NCBI RefSeq assembly: GCF_001949145.1
Contig: NW_019091362.1
Location: 6,996,297-7,060,296 of the forward strand
DNA: 64,000 nucleotides
Reading direction: 5' to 3'
Source: Acanthaster planci
Lineage: Eukaryota; Echinodermata; Asteroidea; Valvatida; Acanthasteridae
Positions 26,419 through 37,412 of this stretch are shown here, piece by piece. The notes under the pieces were generated by a model, which saw only the letters and a program-made list of their open reading frames with translations, did no database searches and was not told the origin of the DNA. The position numbers were made by a program, and so were the translations under genes. Numbering within the stretch: the first letter of the stretch is position 1; each line of letters opens with the position of its first letter.

Positions 26419-26648
26419 GGAACAAAAGAGGGCGTGTTTTGAAATGAAATTGACAGTCCTTTGGTACTCGCGCTCTGCATAGTTGCGCAAGTTTATGTGC
26501 GTTTGATGTGGAGCACACAGAGAACGCGCAACAATTTTAGTCTAGAATGTGTGGTCTTCGCGTGCATGCCAAAAGCATGCTAGTACCCGGTTGGAGAACT
26601 CAGTACCATCTGTCTTTCTTTCACCGGTGAGGGTGCACTTCAGCTCAG
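26419..26648 (-). repeat. Interspersed repeat, copy in minus orientation
   Basis: About 230 bp whose reverse complement aligns along its whole length with 49036-49259: it begins GAGCTGAAGTGCACC, passes GAAAGAAAGACAG, GACCACAC and GTGCTCC, and ends ACACGCCCTCTTTT. No open frame, no tRNA-type boxes and no clear inverted ends, so SINE-like or MITE is undecided. Confidence 0.65.
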
Positions 26649-26926
26649 GGTGGATACTGAACTAGGTAAGAGTTTCATACAGACGCCACTTGACGCCCTG
26701 TGTACATACCCTACCCCAAGTGTTTTCATTATAAACGACTTGGTATTTTCCCTCCTAAATTGAACTTTTCTTGACATGTTTTTGCTTTCTGACGGCTAAT
26801 ACATGTTGGTCACTGTAGGGAACAATTACAGAACAATTAAATACCCTGCCACACAAAAATACACCTCTGAAATCACTGGCTACATGGGCAAGATGTGAGA
26901 AGTGAGGAGGAGGGCAGCCAGTACAA

Positions 26927-27008
26927 GTCAATGGATATTAAAGGGCAAAAAAGGCTAAGTCCAAAGGAAGTCTTGGGTTGGCGGCCACGCGGACACAAGG
27001 TCAGAATT
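26927..27008. repeat. Imperfect direct repeat, unit 1
   Basis: GTCAATGG...GGGCAAAAAAGGCTAAGT then AAGTCTTGGGTTGGCGGC and ending GTCAGAATT recurs as a diverged copy at 27220-27304, about 295 bp downstream. Non-coding. Confidence 0.6.
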
Positions 27009-27219
27009 GAGGAGAGAAAGATAGCAAGACAAAGGTATTTTTTTGTACATGAACCTGTGGGCTTGACTGACATGAACAAGGAGACCAGTCTGCAATGAAT
27101 GAATCTCGTACTTTATTTCCCTTTTTAAAAAAATCCTCCAGGGGTACGAATCTATCCAAAACGAAAGGGAAGAAGGCCGGCAAGTGCAAAAAATCAATGG
27201 GAATTGGGCAGCGCCCAAA

Positions 27220-27304
27220 GTCAATGGGAATTGCGAAGAGGCAAAAAATTCTAAGTTCAAGGGTTGAAGTCTTGGGTTGGTGGCTATGCGGATACGTCAG
27301 AATT
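27220..27304. repeat. Imperfect direct repeat, unit 2
   Basis: Partner of 26927-27008: GTCAATGG, then GAAGTCTTGGGTTGGTGGC, ending GTCAGAATT. A partial third echo (TCAATGGGAATTGGGCAG) sits just before it near 27194. Confidence 0.6.
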
Positions 27305-30300
27305 CCGCGTGCAACAATTAAGCATGACCTTTGACTTTGTAGCCAGCAACGAAATGGAACGGGTGAGTGGCGGGGTATTCTGCAAATGTGCCGGCAGGGA
27401 ATAACTTTCAGCAAAAAATCTGCTATACAAAATTATTTTGGATGAACTAGAAAAGCAATTTTTTTCATTTAATTGCACTACAAATTTACAGCACACAATT
27501 ACAACATGAACCTATACTAGGTGGGTGTTCTCACATTAGTCGTTACATGGATACAGCTGGTGTGAAAGTTGAGACTGATTAGTAGCACAAGACCCATTCA
27601 TGTAAGTATTCTTTCCTTCACTAATTGTGCTATGGAGAAGGGTCATTCCATGTCACACCAGCACACTTTTTGACCTAAGGTATTCAAATTTGGATAAAAA
27701 TTGCTGTGCTTGTAGACATCAATGAATAATAGATACTTGCTAATTGTTAGCAGAATCCACCCTTCCATGTGCTCAGGGCAGAAATCAACAAAAGTGGACA
27801 GTTTTCACTTTAATAATCCACCCTTTTAGTAAAAATGAAACATAACCCAACCCTCTCATTTCATTTATTGAATATATGCAAATGTGGTATCAAAATAATC
27901 AAATTCTGAGGAATACGCCGATGTAAGTAAAATCGTTGAGTCATTCTCATTTCGGAAGCTATTAGGATTCAAAGTTTGTGACAATCCTGCAGTTTGGATT
28001 TCAGGCTTTTAAGACATGCCTTGAAGTAAGACTGTGGTGGCAACAAACAAGAGACAGATTGTAAAAGAGAGCCACCATAGCCCTACGTGTGGGGCTAGGT
28101 GCTAAAGTAGCCTAGGCTGGACGTTGACTTCATTTCATTACGACTGACGTCCAGGGTCTAAGACTTGTGTACAAAATGACTACAAATTTGGTTCTAATTT
28201 GTTCTTGGTTTACCTTGTTGAAGAAACTAATTTTTCATGTTTACAAGTTCTTCCTGGCCTTATCTTTCTGTCTGGGGGGGGTTCAGGAATTTCAGAACGA
28301 ACCATGGACTACAAAATGGAGGAAAATAAGTGAGAGACAACGTTACATTTGTAGACGTAATTCATCCGTTCTCAAGTTGTAAATTGCACGCACGTACAGG
28401 AATCCGAGCTGTATGCACGCACTACCTGTGCGCGATTCCCAGTGAAGGTCTGTTACATGCCTGCTACATGGAGGCCGTGACTGGTACCCGGCTTTAACCC
28501 GCCTGCCGATATAAGAAAAATGCAGTTCCATTTTTGTCGGATTGGGGGCTTCAGACTGACCAATTAACCCTATATTGGTAACCCCTAAAATGTTCATATT
28601 TTTCTGCTATATATTTCGCGTTATGAACATAAATTTGCAACTCAACCTGCTATTTTTAAGAATAACCTCAGTTAGCATAGAAGGCTTTGTATATGTAGCG
28701 TTCTTGTACGGGAATAAGTTTATAAACGATCTCTCTTTGAAGTGTTTAACATGTTGTTCATAGAGCTTTTTTGGTTAAAGATGTATAAATACACAATAAT
28801 GTAGAGATCTGATTTTTATTAAAATGAAACAGCAACTTATCTTGATAATTGAGAAATAAAAAGAGGAGGATTACATTGCGGGCATGATGATCGTGATGAA
28901 CAGGCGAGAGTGATGCTATACTGATTGGGAACACAGTATACAGAGGCAGTACTGGCGCACGCACATGCAGTAAGTAGCGATTACATACATATCAAGCTGT
29001 TGATTGGCCTTTCCTTTTTTATTTGTAAACTAAACATACAATAAGCAGACTGAATTGGTAATTGGAAGTGATGAGTTGGATTTTAGAGCAATGGATAGAT
29101 AGCTAGACTGTGTCAAAGTTTTAAAAAATCTCCTACTCCATAATCATACGGTTTTTGGGGGGTGGGGGCAGGGAGATGCTGTCTTCAACCCCTCAGCCTC
29201 ACATAGGCCTACATCAAACAGCTAGAAACTCAAATTCATATGTACTATGCAGTTGATTGGATTCTTCTGTAATCAAAATTATAGTGCCTTCTGATACTCT
29301 TGTCAATGTTTTTCACCCGTGAAGAAATGTCGCCAAACAGTTTTGTCAGTAGGCTTAAAATTCATTGGCTTGGGAGGTTGACGTTTATGGTCATGCTGGA
29401 GCTCTGTCTGGTTATTGGGCGATGGATCCCAACAATGTGCAATTTCAAAATACTCCATCTCAAAATAGGTGATTTTTTACTGGCCGTACATGCAGTAGAC
29501 TCAGCTTGCTTGCAGGTAACTAGGCCAACTGTCACCAACGCACGCGCCACAGCCTCGCCATACCCTGGGCCCGGTGTTGTGTTTACTCGCCATGGAGATC
29601 AATGGTACTCATGGCTGAAAACCACGTTGTGCGTTATGTGCTTTATGTGAGCGTTTTCAAAACGAGTGCAGTTTTGCTGGTTCTGGTCAGAACATGTTGT
29701 TTCAATGTGCGTGTACACAGCTCGGAATCTCGTACACCGAATAGTTGTGCACGCACACTGTACGAACTGCACTGGAGAATGGCTGAAAACAGTCCACAAC
29801 AATGGAAAGAATTAACGTTACGTCCGACTTTATTTTCCTGTTTTTGTCTTTGATGGTGATGTGTCGAATTTCTTATCCCACCAGCTGTGGAGATAAGGAT
29901 GCATGGAAGTTACAGGCATGAAATTGGCTCCTTGGAAAAGGTAGAAGTATTGGAAATTTAGGTATAAAATTTTTCGTCCCATTTTGCAGCCTTTATATCC
30001 TGGACTCCCTCCATAACAGTACGGTCAGGGAGTCCACCTGGGCTACATACATGATGTAGGTGCTTAGTAAAGGTATTGAACATTAAGGCCTGGAACAGGG
30101 TGCTAATAATGGTAATGAACACCGACCATTCAACAGGATAACATAAACCAGTAAAAACCCTCCTGGCCCAGCAACGTCGACGCGGAAACATAAATTACAC
30201 AAGGGGCGGTCGAGAGATAACGTTCCTGGCGTTAGCCGCACGAAATACAGTGCAACTTAGCCAGTCAGTGCTGTGGCCTTGCAAAGAGTGGATAGACAAC

Positions 30301-30477
30301 TTACAAAACAATGTTCTGTGAAGGTCTGGCAAATAAACAGTAAATGCAAACATCGTTAACAATATCTTGTGGGTGTATCTCATCAAACGACCAACCTGTC
30401 AGTGAAAACTTAGACCGACAGCTCCTAAAAGTCAATGTCTCGTGATCTTTACACACGGTCAACGAACGTACAAGGCA

Positions 30478-30489
30478 GCCGCCATCTTG
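30478..30489 (-). promoter_or_regulatory. YY1-like motif; candidate DNAJC13 promoter / first exon
   Basis: On the minus strand the sequence is CAAGATGGCGGC, the classic YY1-type motif often found just downstream of start sites of housekeeping genes. The surrounding 150 bases are locally richer in CpG than the region, and the orientation suits DNAJC13, whose coding exon 1 at 25925 seems to have an upstream UTR exon. No TATA box was sought successfully. Assignment to DNAJC13 is inference. Confidence 0.35.
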
Positions 30490-30869
30490 TCCTCTACGGG
30501 AAATCCCAAAGTGCGCAAACTCACATCTGTGCGGCAACCTTTAGCCACATAATGGGCTACCTTTCCAGCCGCTACAAAAGATTGTGAGACTAATACATTT
30601 CATTTATACCCACAGTAGCAGGCGTTTAGTTGTTATTCTTTAGCAACACTCTACACATTTATATCAGTTTTGATTGATTAAAGGATTAAAAGGTCACAAT
30701 TTCTCCCAAACCGATATTTTAGTAAGTGCTTCATTATTCACGAACAGATAAGGTGCCTGGAAGAACGTCTAAAACATTGTTGAGGACCCGCCCCCTTATA
30801 AAAAATTATAGTGCCTCGAGGAAAACAATTATTTTGAAAGTAATCAACCAAAATAAACAAAAGCGGTCA

Positions 30870-30910
30870 GACCATAGACCTGGGGGAGCAGCTCCTCCAG
30901 GTCTATGGTC
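30870..30910. repeat. 41-bp palindrome
   Basis: Arms GACCATAGACCTGGGGGAGC and GCTCCTCCAGGTCTATGGTC around a single A; 19 of 20 positions pair. No flanking duplication recognised. Because of the symmetry both strands would encode a similar short peptide, which explains mirrored open frames here. Confidence 0.75.
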
Positions 30911-31620
30911 AGACGCACGAGAAACAGTAAAATGCAAGACAGGGGGAAATCGAACGGAAAATTTACAGCGATCCACCTTTGCAGGGAACGCTTGGGGACA
31001 GGGATTGGCCAGGGTCAGTAGAAGTGTACATGTCAGAGAGCCCAAAGTCTAGTTCAGGAAGTTGAGGCAAATTTATCATTACTTTTACTTGCTCTGTTAG
31101 AAACTAGGCATATGTTCATGACCACACTCGGCTCGGAGGCGAAAATTTGGACCCAAACTCAACAACTCAGACTCTCGGCTCTGGCTCAATCAGACTCGGC
31201 AGTCAACGAACTGTTAACAGTGAAGGGAGCATTTACCAATTGTCTATGTAGTGGCCTGTTTGAAATGGTTAGTTTGTTTTTCACCTAGTTTATCAGTCAG
31301 CAATTTAGCGATAGGAGACAATTTGAGTTACTTTCTAACTTTCCTTAGGTCTTGCTAGCTAACAGTAGAAAATATGTGTCTGACTTTCCACCGTACACCG
31401 TGAGGCACGGTCAGGGAAAACTCTGCCCGGCTTTTTCCCGGGTAAATGTCCGTGGAGATTTGGGAAAGTGTTCATAAATTATACCATTAAGCCGGCTTAT
31501 GGTGAAAAGTTAGGCAAGCAGTTCTAGAGTATGAACTTGCTTGGTGGAATCTTCCAAGTAGATTTTTCCTGACCATCAGCTCCACAAAGGGAAGTTCGGC
31601 ACACTGTTTCTTGACCATTA

Positions 31621-31773
31621 GGGGCCGTCCATAAAGTACATACGCACGAAATGCCGACTTTTTAGCCCCCCTACCCTATACGCATGACATACATAGTTGC
31701 TCAAACCCCCTCCCCTGTATGCATGGTTTACACGACGACCCCCCCCCCTGAGTACATACTTTATGGACGGCCC
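31621..31773. mobile_element. MITE with GGGGCCGTCCATAAAG terminal inverted repeats
   Basis: 153 bp. Left end GGGGCCGTCCATAAAGTACA; right end TACATACTTTATGGACGGCC, its near reverse complement. Flanked by TTA on both sides (31618-31620, 31774-31776). The middle is C/T-rich with no coding capacity. GGCCGTCCATAAA-type ends recur in many invertebrate genomes (recalled, not checked). Confidence 0.7.
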
Positions 31774-32828
31774 TTAAGTTCGTGGTCAATTCTACTGGTT
31801 TTTTTTTTAATCTTGCTGGTGGATTTCTCACTTGCTCTTGTACATTCTTAAGATTATCATTTATTTCTCCTTTTTTTGCGATTTCATGGGCATTTATTAA
31901 TTGTGTCCGTGCATGAACCTTGAAGAGGGCTCAGGTGAGGGCGTCCTGCCAACTTCAACGGTGGTGTGTCCCGTGTCAGTCCGTACTGTACGTGCGTTGG
32001 AAAAGTCTGTAGTGAATGCAATGCAAATCTTAGGGTCTGGCTTCTAGTTTATCAACATTTAGGGAATCCCAGGGGTTATTTACAATAAGAGGTAATAAGG
32101 CTGAAGTAAGAACAGTGTTGAAATTAACGGTGCGGCTTTTACTTTTAGGGGAGTTCATTTTGTCAGTGTTTGGAGATAAATAATTTTCCCCAAGCCCACA
32201 AGACAGTTGATGTTCACGTTTACTGTGATAGGGATCGAGTCCATAGTTAATTCTGTAGTTCTTATAGGTTTTTTTACTGGGAGGGAGGGACGGAGGTCGT
32301 GAAAAACGGGGTAAAAATTGCTTGTCGTCAGAAATGTTTAAGAGTCTAATTTTGTTCTTGATTGGAAAATTCAGACAGGGTCTCATCATATATAATTCCC
32401 ACGTTTCCGTCGGTTGGAAAAGGGGGAGGGTGGTTAGAAGAGAAACACGGAATGAAACTGTAGGGTCCCTAATCTTCAAAATAGAAAAATTAGGCAATTT
32501 TGTTTTTCATTTACCGTAATCAGGCTCAAGTAAGAGTGCTATGATAGACAAAACTTTGCTGACCTTTGGCTGGCCGGGTAAAAAGCATGGTGAAGTTTTT
32601 AAGTCCGTTTATTTTCGTAATCAACAATTAGATAAACCCTCAAAATGGAGTGTTGACGAGATTATTTGAGAGCAAGTTACAGATGTTTTTAAGAACCGTA
32701 ATGACGGATGAATTTGTTCGGGGCAAACTTGAACTCTATGTTGTAGGCTGTAAAGGGGTTATTCCCATGATTTGCATGCCCATTGGATCTGTTTTCTTTG
32801 CTGTCTAAGGGTTTTGTGATCATCTGCA

Positions 32829-33013
32829 GAAGCGTATTGCTGCCAACGCGAAAAAATTATTTTATCTCGTTTAAATGACTGAGTATCTGGTTTAAACGAC
32901 ATACATATATGATATCTCGTTTAAACGAGATAACTATGTCGTTTAAACGAGATAACTATGTCGTTTGAACGAGATAAAATAATTTTTTCGCGTTGGCAGC
33001 AATCATGCGCTTC
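32829..33013. mobile_element. Foldback MITE with GTTTAAAC-rich core
   Basis: 185 bp with arms of about 50 bp: left GAAGCGTATTGCTGCCAACG then CGAAAAAATTATTTTATCTC; right, reverse-complemented, the same with a 3-base difference. The core repeats AACGAGATAACTATGTCGTT about every 21 bp, giving nested palindromes around GTTTAAAC. No open reading frame of note. Confidence 0.75.
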
Positions 33014-35929
33014 CGTAATCCTTAAACACGAGGGCTTGCCGTAGCGAGCCAGAGTTCGAGAATGGTCCGTGCAAGTGGCGAACAGGATTTTGCGCCGAGA
33101 TTCAGATAAAACTGGGGCCTATTTTGCAGTGGATTTTTTACAATTAAAATAGCAATGGACCTCTTTTAGGGTTGACCATCATCACAAAATTCCATCAGAT
33201 TATCCGACATAATCAACTGAAACTCAAAGAGCTGTTAAAAATTGAAAATAGCGAGCTTTCTTTATTCCGGAGAGAATCTGACAAATTGATCTTCATTATA
33301 ATGGCTCTGCAATACATTCTTGGGGCTATCTGGCGCCCTCACAATTATTGAAACATTTCGAGTGAGGGCGCTCAATACCACTCGCGAAACACATGTACGT
33401 TTATGCACATGGCACCACGACACCGCGGTGCGCGTACATGTACACCACGCGGGACTTATCCCGCGCTAATTGATCGTCTCGATTGTACTGCAGCTCACAT
33501 GTACACGTACGTACGCATATATCATATATCTACAGTACACGTAGCTGTCACTTTCGCTCTCATTTGCTTGATGTGTCAGTTGTACTTGTAGTATCTTCGT
33601 GAACCAGAAACAAGCCCCCAATAAGAAAACTGTGTTCATCGTGAATTTTGCCATCTGGCTCAGCTGCTCAGACTCGGTACAGGGCGAGGAAAAGGTGGGT
33701 GATCGATGGAGGAAGGAATACTGTACTGACTAACGTTAATGTTTTCCTACATGTACCTCCATCATGTCCATGGTCATGATTGATTAGCAAGGAACAGACG
33801 GTCTACCACAGTACCAGTAGGCCCACATGTTTTAAACCAGTTACTTTCAATACCATGGAGAACGGTTGTTATGAATATTTGACATCACTATTAGGCCTAT
33901 TAATTTTTGATTGTTTAATGATTAATGGGCGTGATCAGTGGATCTTTGCGATTATTTTTGTCAGCATTTTCTCACATTGACCTGAGTGGCATGCCACCAT
34001 ATGGCAAATGTCCTTGTGCACCCCGCTGTTGTATGCATGCTGTGCAAAACGTGTACGTTACATGTACATGTAGAAATACAATGAAGGTACCGGATCGATT
34101 CTAGAGGTTGGGATGATGTCACTGATTCTTGATTCTTCTCTCTGATTAGTCAATTGATGGCTATTCCATATTTCACACTCAAAACTCATAGAGGCAAAAA
34201 TAGTATTGCGGTCTATAGGGAAAAATCTGAATTATTGACTAAACTCTTGACCTTTACATCAAATGTGCCTGAAATTTCACTATTTACACAGTGTATGTGC
34301 TATAACATCTCCCTCACTGTACTGAAAAGGTTTAGGTTATTTTTATCGTGGTCGCAATTAGGAAAACATACATGTACTAATCCCCGTAGAAAGTTGACCC
34401 ATTGAATGGACAGTTGACCCATTGCCAGACTTCTGACCTCAAGAATGTCCCACTCAGGGTTTCCAAGTGTGAGGAGGCCCATTTCACTGATTTTAGTGAT
34501 TTTAGTCACTCTTAGAATAGACAAAGAAGGAAGGAAATAAGCAAACAAACTGTTTTGAAAGAGGCCTAGATCAGTTTTAAATTGTTCAGAAAGGTAAAGA
34601 GGGACACAGCACATGATCAATTTATTTTAGAGGGGAAATTGGAAGTAAATGTACTCTAATATAAGACTACATAGAATTAATTTTAGGCCTTTTTGCAAAC
34701 ATTTGCTTTTGTTTTAGGCACTAGAATTTGGGCCAAATTTGTTCAACTATCCCACAGTACCCAGGTCTGACTGCAAGAATACCGGTAGCTTGATTGTAAT
34801 ATATTGGTAAAAGACAATCCTGAATTGGAAACAACATCTGTTGATCCAATTCCCCGTTAGTGATTCATCATAGTCATAAATCAACTGAGCCAGTTTGATA
34901 TTTCAGCCTGCTTACATGTACATGTGGATTAAAGTTTTTGGGGTCATTTGGGAACAGCAGTAGTGTACATGTACACTGTATGTACTGTTATGTTGAAGCA
35001 AGCTGGGCCCTATGTTTAATATCATTGCACACTGATATGATGCACATGCACCGAAAATTGTATTGATTATATCCTCCAATGTCAACGTCAGCTGTCAAAT
35101 TGCACTTGATTAACCCAAGTGTCTGTGGACAGGAGGCTGCCCAAAAAATTTGGAAGTATTTTAATGTAACCTTTTATGGCCTTTCTGAGGGGTGAAGCTA
35201 CATTTTGGGTTGTTTAGTCATGCTTTTGGAAGGAAGGAAAATGAAATGGACAAACAAATGATTTACAATCGCCTTTCATTATTTAAAGGGGAGGGTGGCA
35301 CATGGTCCCATTGTCACCCCCACTGGGATCCACCCCGTCTCCAAATTGTCATCTCAGTGCTGGCATTCATTATGACACAAATATAGTTAGCTTGCAATGA
35401 ACAGCTCACACCTGTAAATTTGGGCATCATTTTGCGTTGGTTTTCTTACTAGAATTCTGTGAGGAAACAGCCATTTTGTGTTTGTGTCAAGTCACTTGTC
35501 AATGTGTGCCTGTGGGACAGTGGTTTTTCACTAGATCCCTAGGAGTGCTGCTGTTCTTTGAGATCGATAAGCACTGGGCTCAAACGTGTTTATTGTGAAT
35601 TAGGTGGTCAGTAGTGAGTTTGTGTCATAACGAGTTACAGTCTGGAGATAAAAGTTGGGAGACCAAAACTCCCCCCCCCCCAAAAAGAGGAAAAGCAGTG
35701 AAACAGTTCAGTTGTGACAAGAAAATGGTTGATCAGGTTGGACAAGTGAAGCTATACAGTACTTATGAAGAACACATGGACACTTGTGACCATTTTTAGG
35801 GAAATGGGCCATTCCATTTTTTTTTTTTTGCCAAGTGGTGTAGGCCAAAGAAGTGGCTGTACTTCATTAGACTGGCTCCAGTCTGGGGCTAACATCATGA
35901 TTAGGTAAATCTGAAGAATGCACATCCAC

Positions 35930-35988
35930 TTAACCCTAACACTCCTCAGTCCTCCAACAGGTGAAGGATTGAGGAGGGTTAGGGTTAA
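35930..35988. mobile_element. TTAA-flanked mini-palindrome (copy 2)
   Basis: Same element as 4947-5007, about 31 kb away. The loop is identical. In the stem one G-C pair has become C-G in both arms, and one neighbouring position is now an A/G mismatch. TTAA at both ends. Confidence 0.6.
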
Positions 35989-37323
35989 AGGTTGAAGATT
36001 TGATCTTCATAGTAAGCTGTCAAGGTGTGGAGGTAATGTTTCTCCCTCATGCCTGTACTGCTGGTGTAAACCAACCAAAATGCCCTTGAGCTACGGTATT
36101 CTCCCATTGCAATCGCTTTCATCTCGGACCTCATTTCTACATCTCCATGCTTCCAACATTGCCTGACAGTTGGGATTCTTCAGTGTCCCGGTCCTACGTT
36201 TAGATGTACATGTACAACTGTAAGTTACCTGGTAGCTTCTGAAGAATTTCAGAAAGGTACATTGGTTAATTTCCAGCCCCGGTATTGTCATAATATGCAT
36301 GACGCTAAAAGAGAATGTCAAATTTTAACCCAAACTGTATATGATCTGTTTACATAAACCGCTTTTTTTTTCACAGCATAATACTACACACATGTAATCT
36401 CATGCGTTCACCTCATCCGCCGAATGTACAACACTTTGTTTCCTTGTATCCTGTACAGCCTAGTGTTGAAAGGATCATTATCGAAATTGAACACAGTTAG
36501 TATATACACGTATGTAGGCCCTACATGTACAGGCAGATGTAAGCTTTCTAAACTTGTTATTGAAAAAATTTTCCCACTCCAACTCCCCCAGAGAACTTGT
36601 CTGAAATGAAAGTGGCATTTTTAATTTCCTGTGTGCAGCTGCCGCTTTTCACTCATGCTATGAGTGTCTTCTGTCTCCCCCTATGTGTTTATGTCACAGA
36701 CATAAACTAGTCAATTAAATAACCTGTTCCTAGCTCGCAGAATTTCAGGGAAGAATTACAAGAGCTTGAATTATGCTGTAAAACATGTTTAGGCCATGTG
36801 AACATTAAACATAGTTTCTCGTCCGGGACTGCATTGTAGAAAGAGAGGAGGCCTCTCTTCCAAATTTTCTCTGTCTTGCTGGTACTTTGTGTTTCAAGGA
36901 TATGACCCTGTCCAACAAGTGTTGAATGTGCATTCCTCTACATGTTTATTTTCTTAGGAATAAGTTTAAAGTCAAAATATCAATTGTGTTTAAAAAAACC
37001 TACAAAAGGAAGCAGGCAGGGAAAAAAGAAATTGGGAGGAATGAAAAACGAAGTTTCCCAAACCGTCACTGACTTAAGGATGGAGTTAGCCCAATTTACA
37101 TACATGTCTCTCAATAAGATACGGTTATTTACGTCTATTTTCAAATTCAATAGAATATCACACAGTTATCAGTATGACAACGGCCAATGAAGGATGGGGG
37201 GTCAATAGAGTATAACATTGCATGAAAGCAATTACAGTATTGCATAAAATAGTCCTTCTTGATAATGACAGCCACTTCTAGTGTGGAGGTAGCATGCTTG
37301 TATCAAGCCGTAAATACTAACAT

Positions 37324-37412
37324 GTTCACGTACATGTACGTGTACATGTACTTATAATATGCTGACTGAGCACATACATGTACATGTGTAGGTATGCACG
37401 TTCATGTGTGTG
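37324..37412. repeat. ACATGTAC-type simple repeat tract
   Basis: Dense GTACATGTACGTGTACATGT units interrupted by unique bases. Similar shorter tracts occur at 33413-33535, 34050-34075, 38144-38165, 38281-38310, 39170-39240, 40629-40648, 42437-42453 and 43110-43126, nearly all in the interval between the two genes. Confidence 0.7.

Larger units (their letters stand above)
25926..28000. other. Upstream flank of DNAJC13: repeats, no coding exon recognised
   Basis: Likely the intron between the DNAJC13 5' UTR and coding exon 1. It holds one copy of a 230-bp interspersed repeat (26419-26648) and an imperfect direct repeat pair (26927-27008 and 27220-27304). The open frames of 60-140 codons overlap on both strands and resemble no family I know. 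Confidence 0.5.
28001..31600. other. Intergenic/5' UTR intron sequence with a candidate promoter, no coding exon recognised
   Basis: Apart from the YY1-like site near 30480 and the 41-bp palindrome at 30870-30910 I see nothing I can name. Open frames up to 116 codons (for example 29300-29650) are low-confidence and have no recognisable motif. Confidence 0.45.

Noticed and set aside
29300-29853. Overlapping open frames of 83-116 codons
   Set aside because: No conserved motif, no splice context, and similar frames on the opposite strand; treated as chance.
30726-31052. 108-codon frame and its mirror on the other strand sharing DHRPGGAAPPGLWSD
   Set aside because: The shared peptide comes from the 41-bp DNA palindrome at 30870-30910, not from a protein gene.
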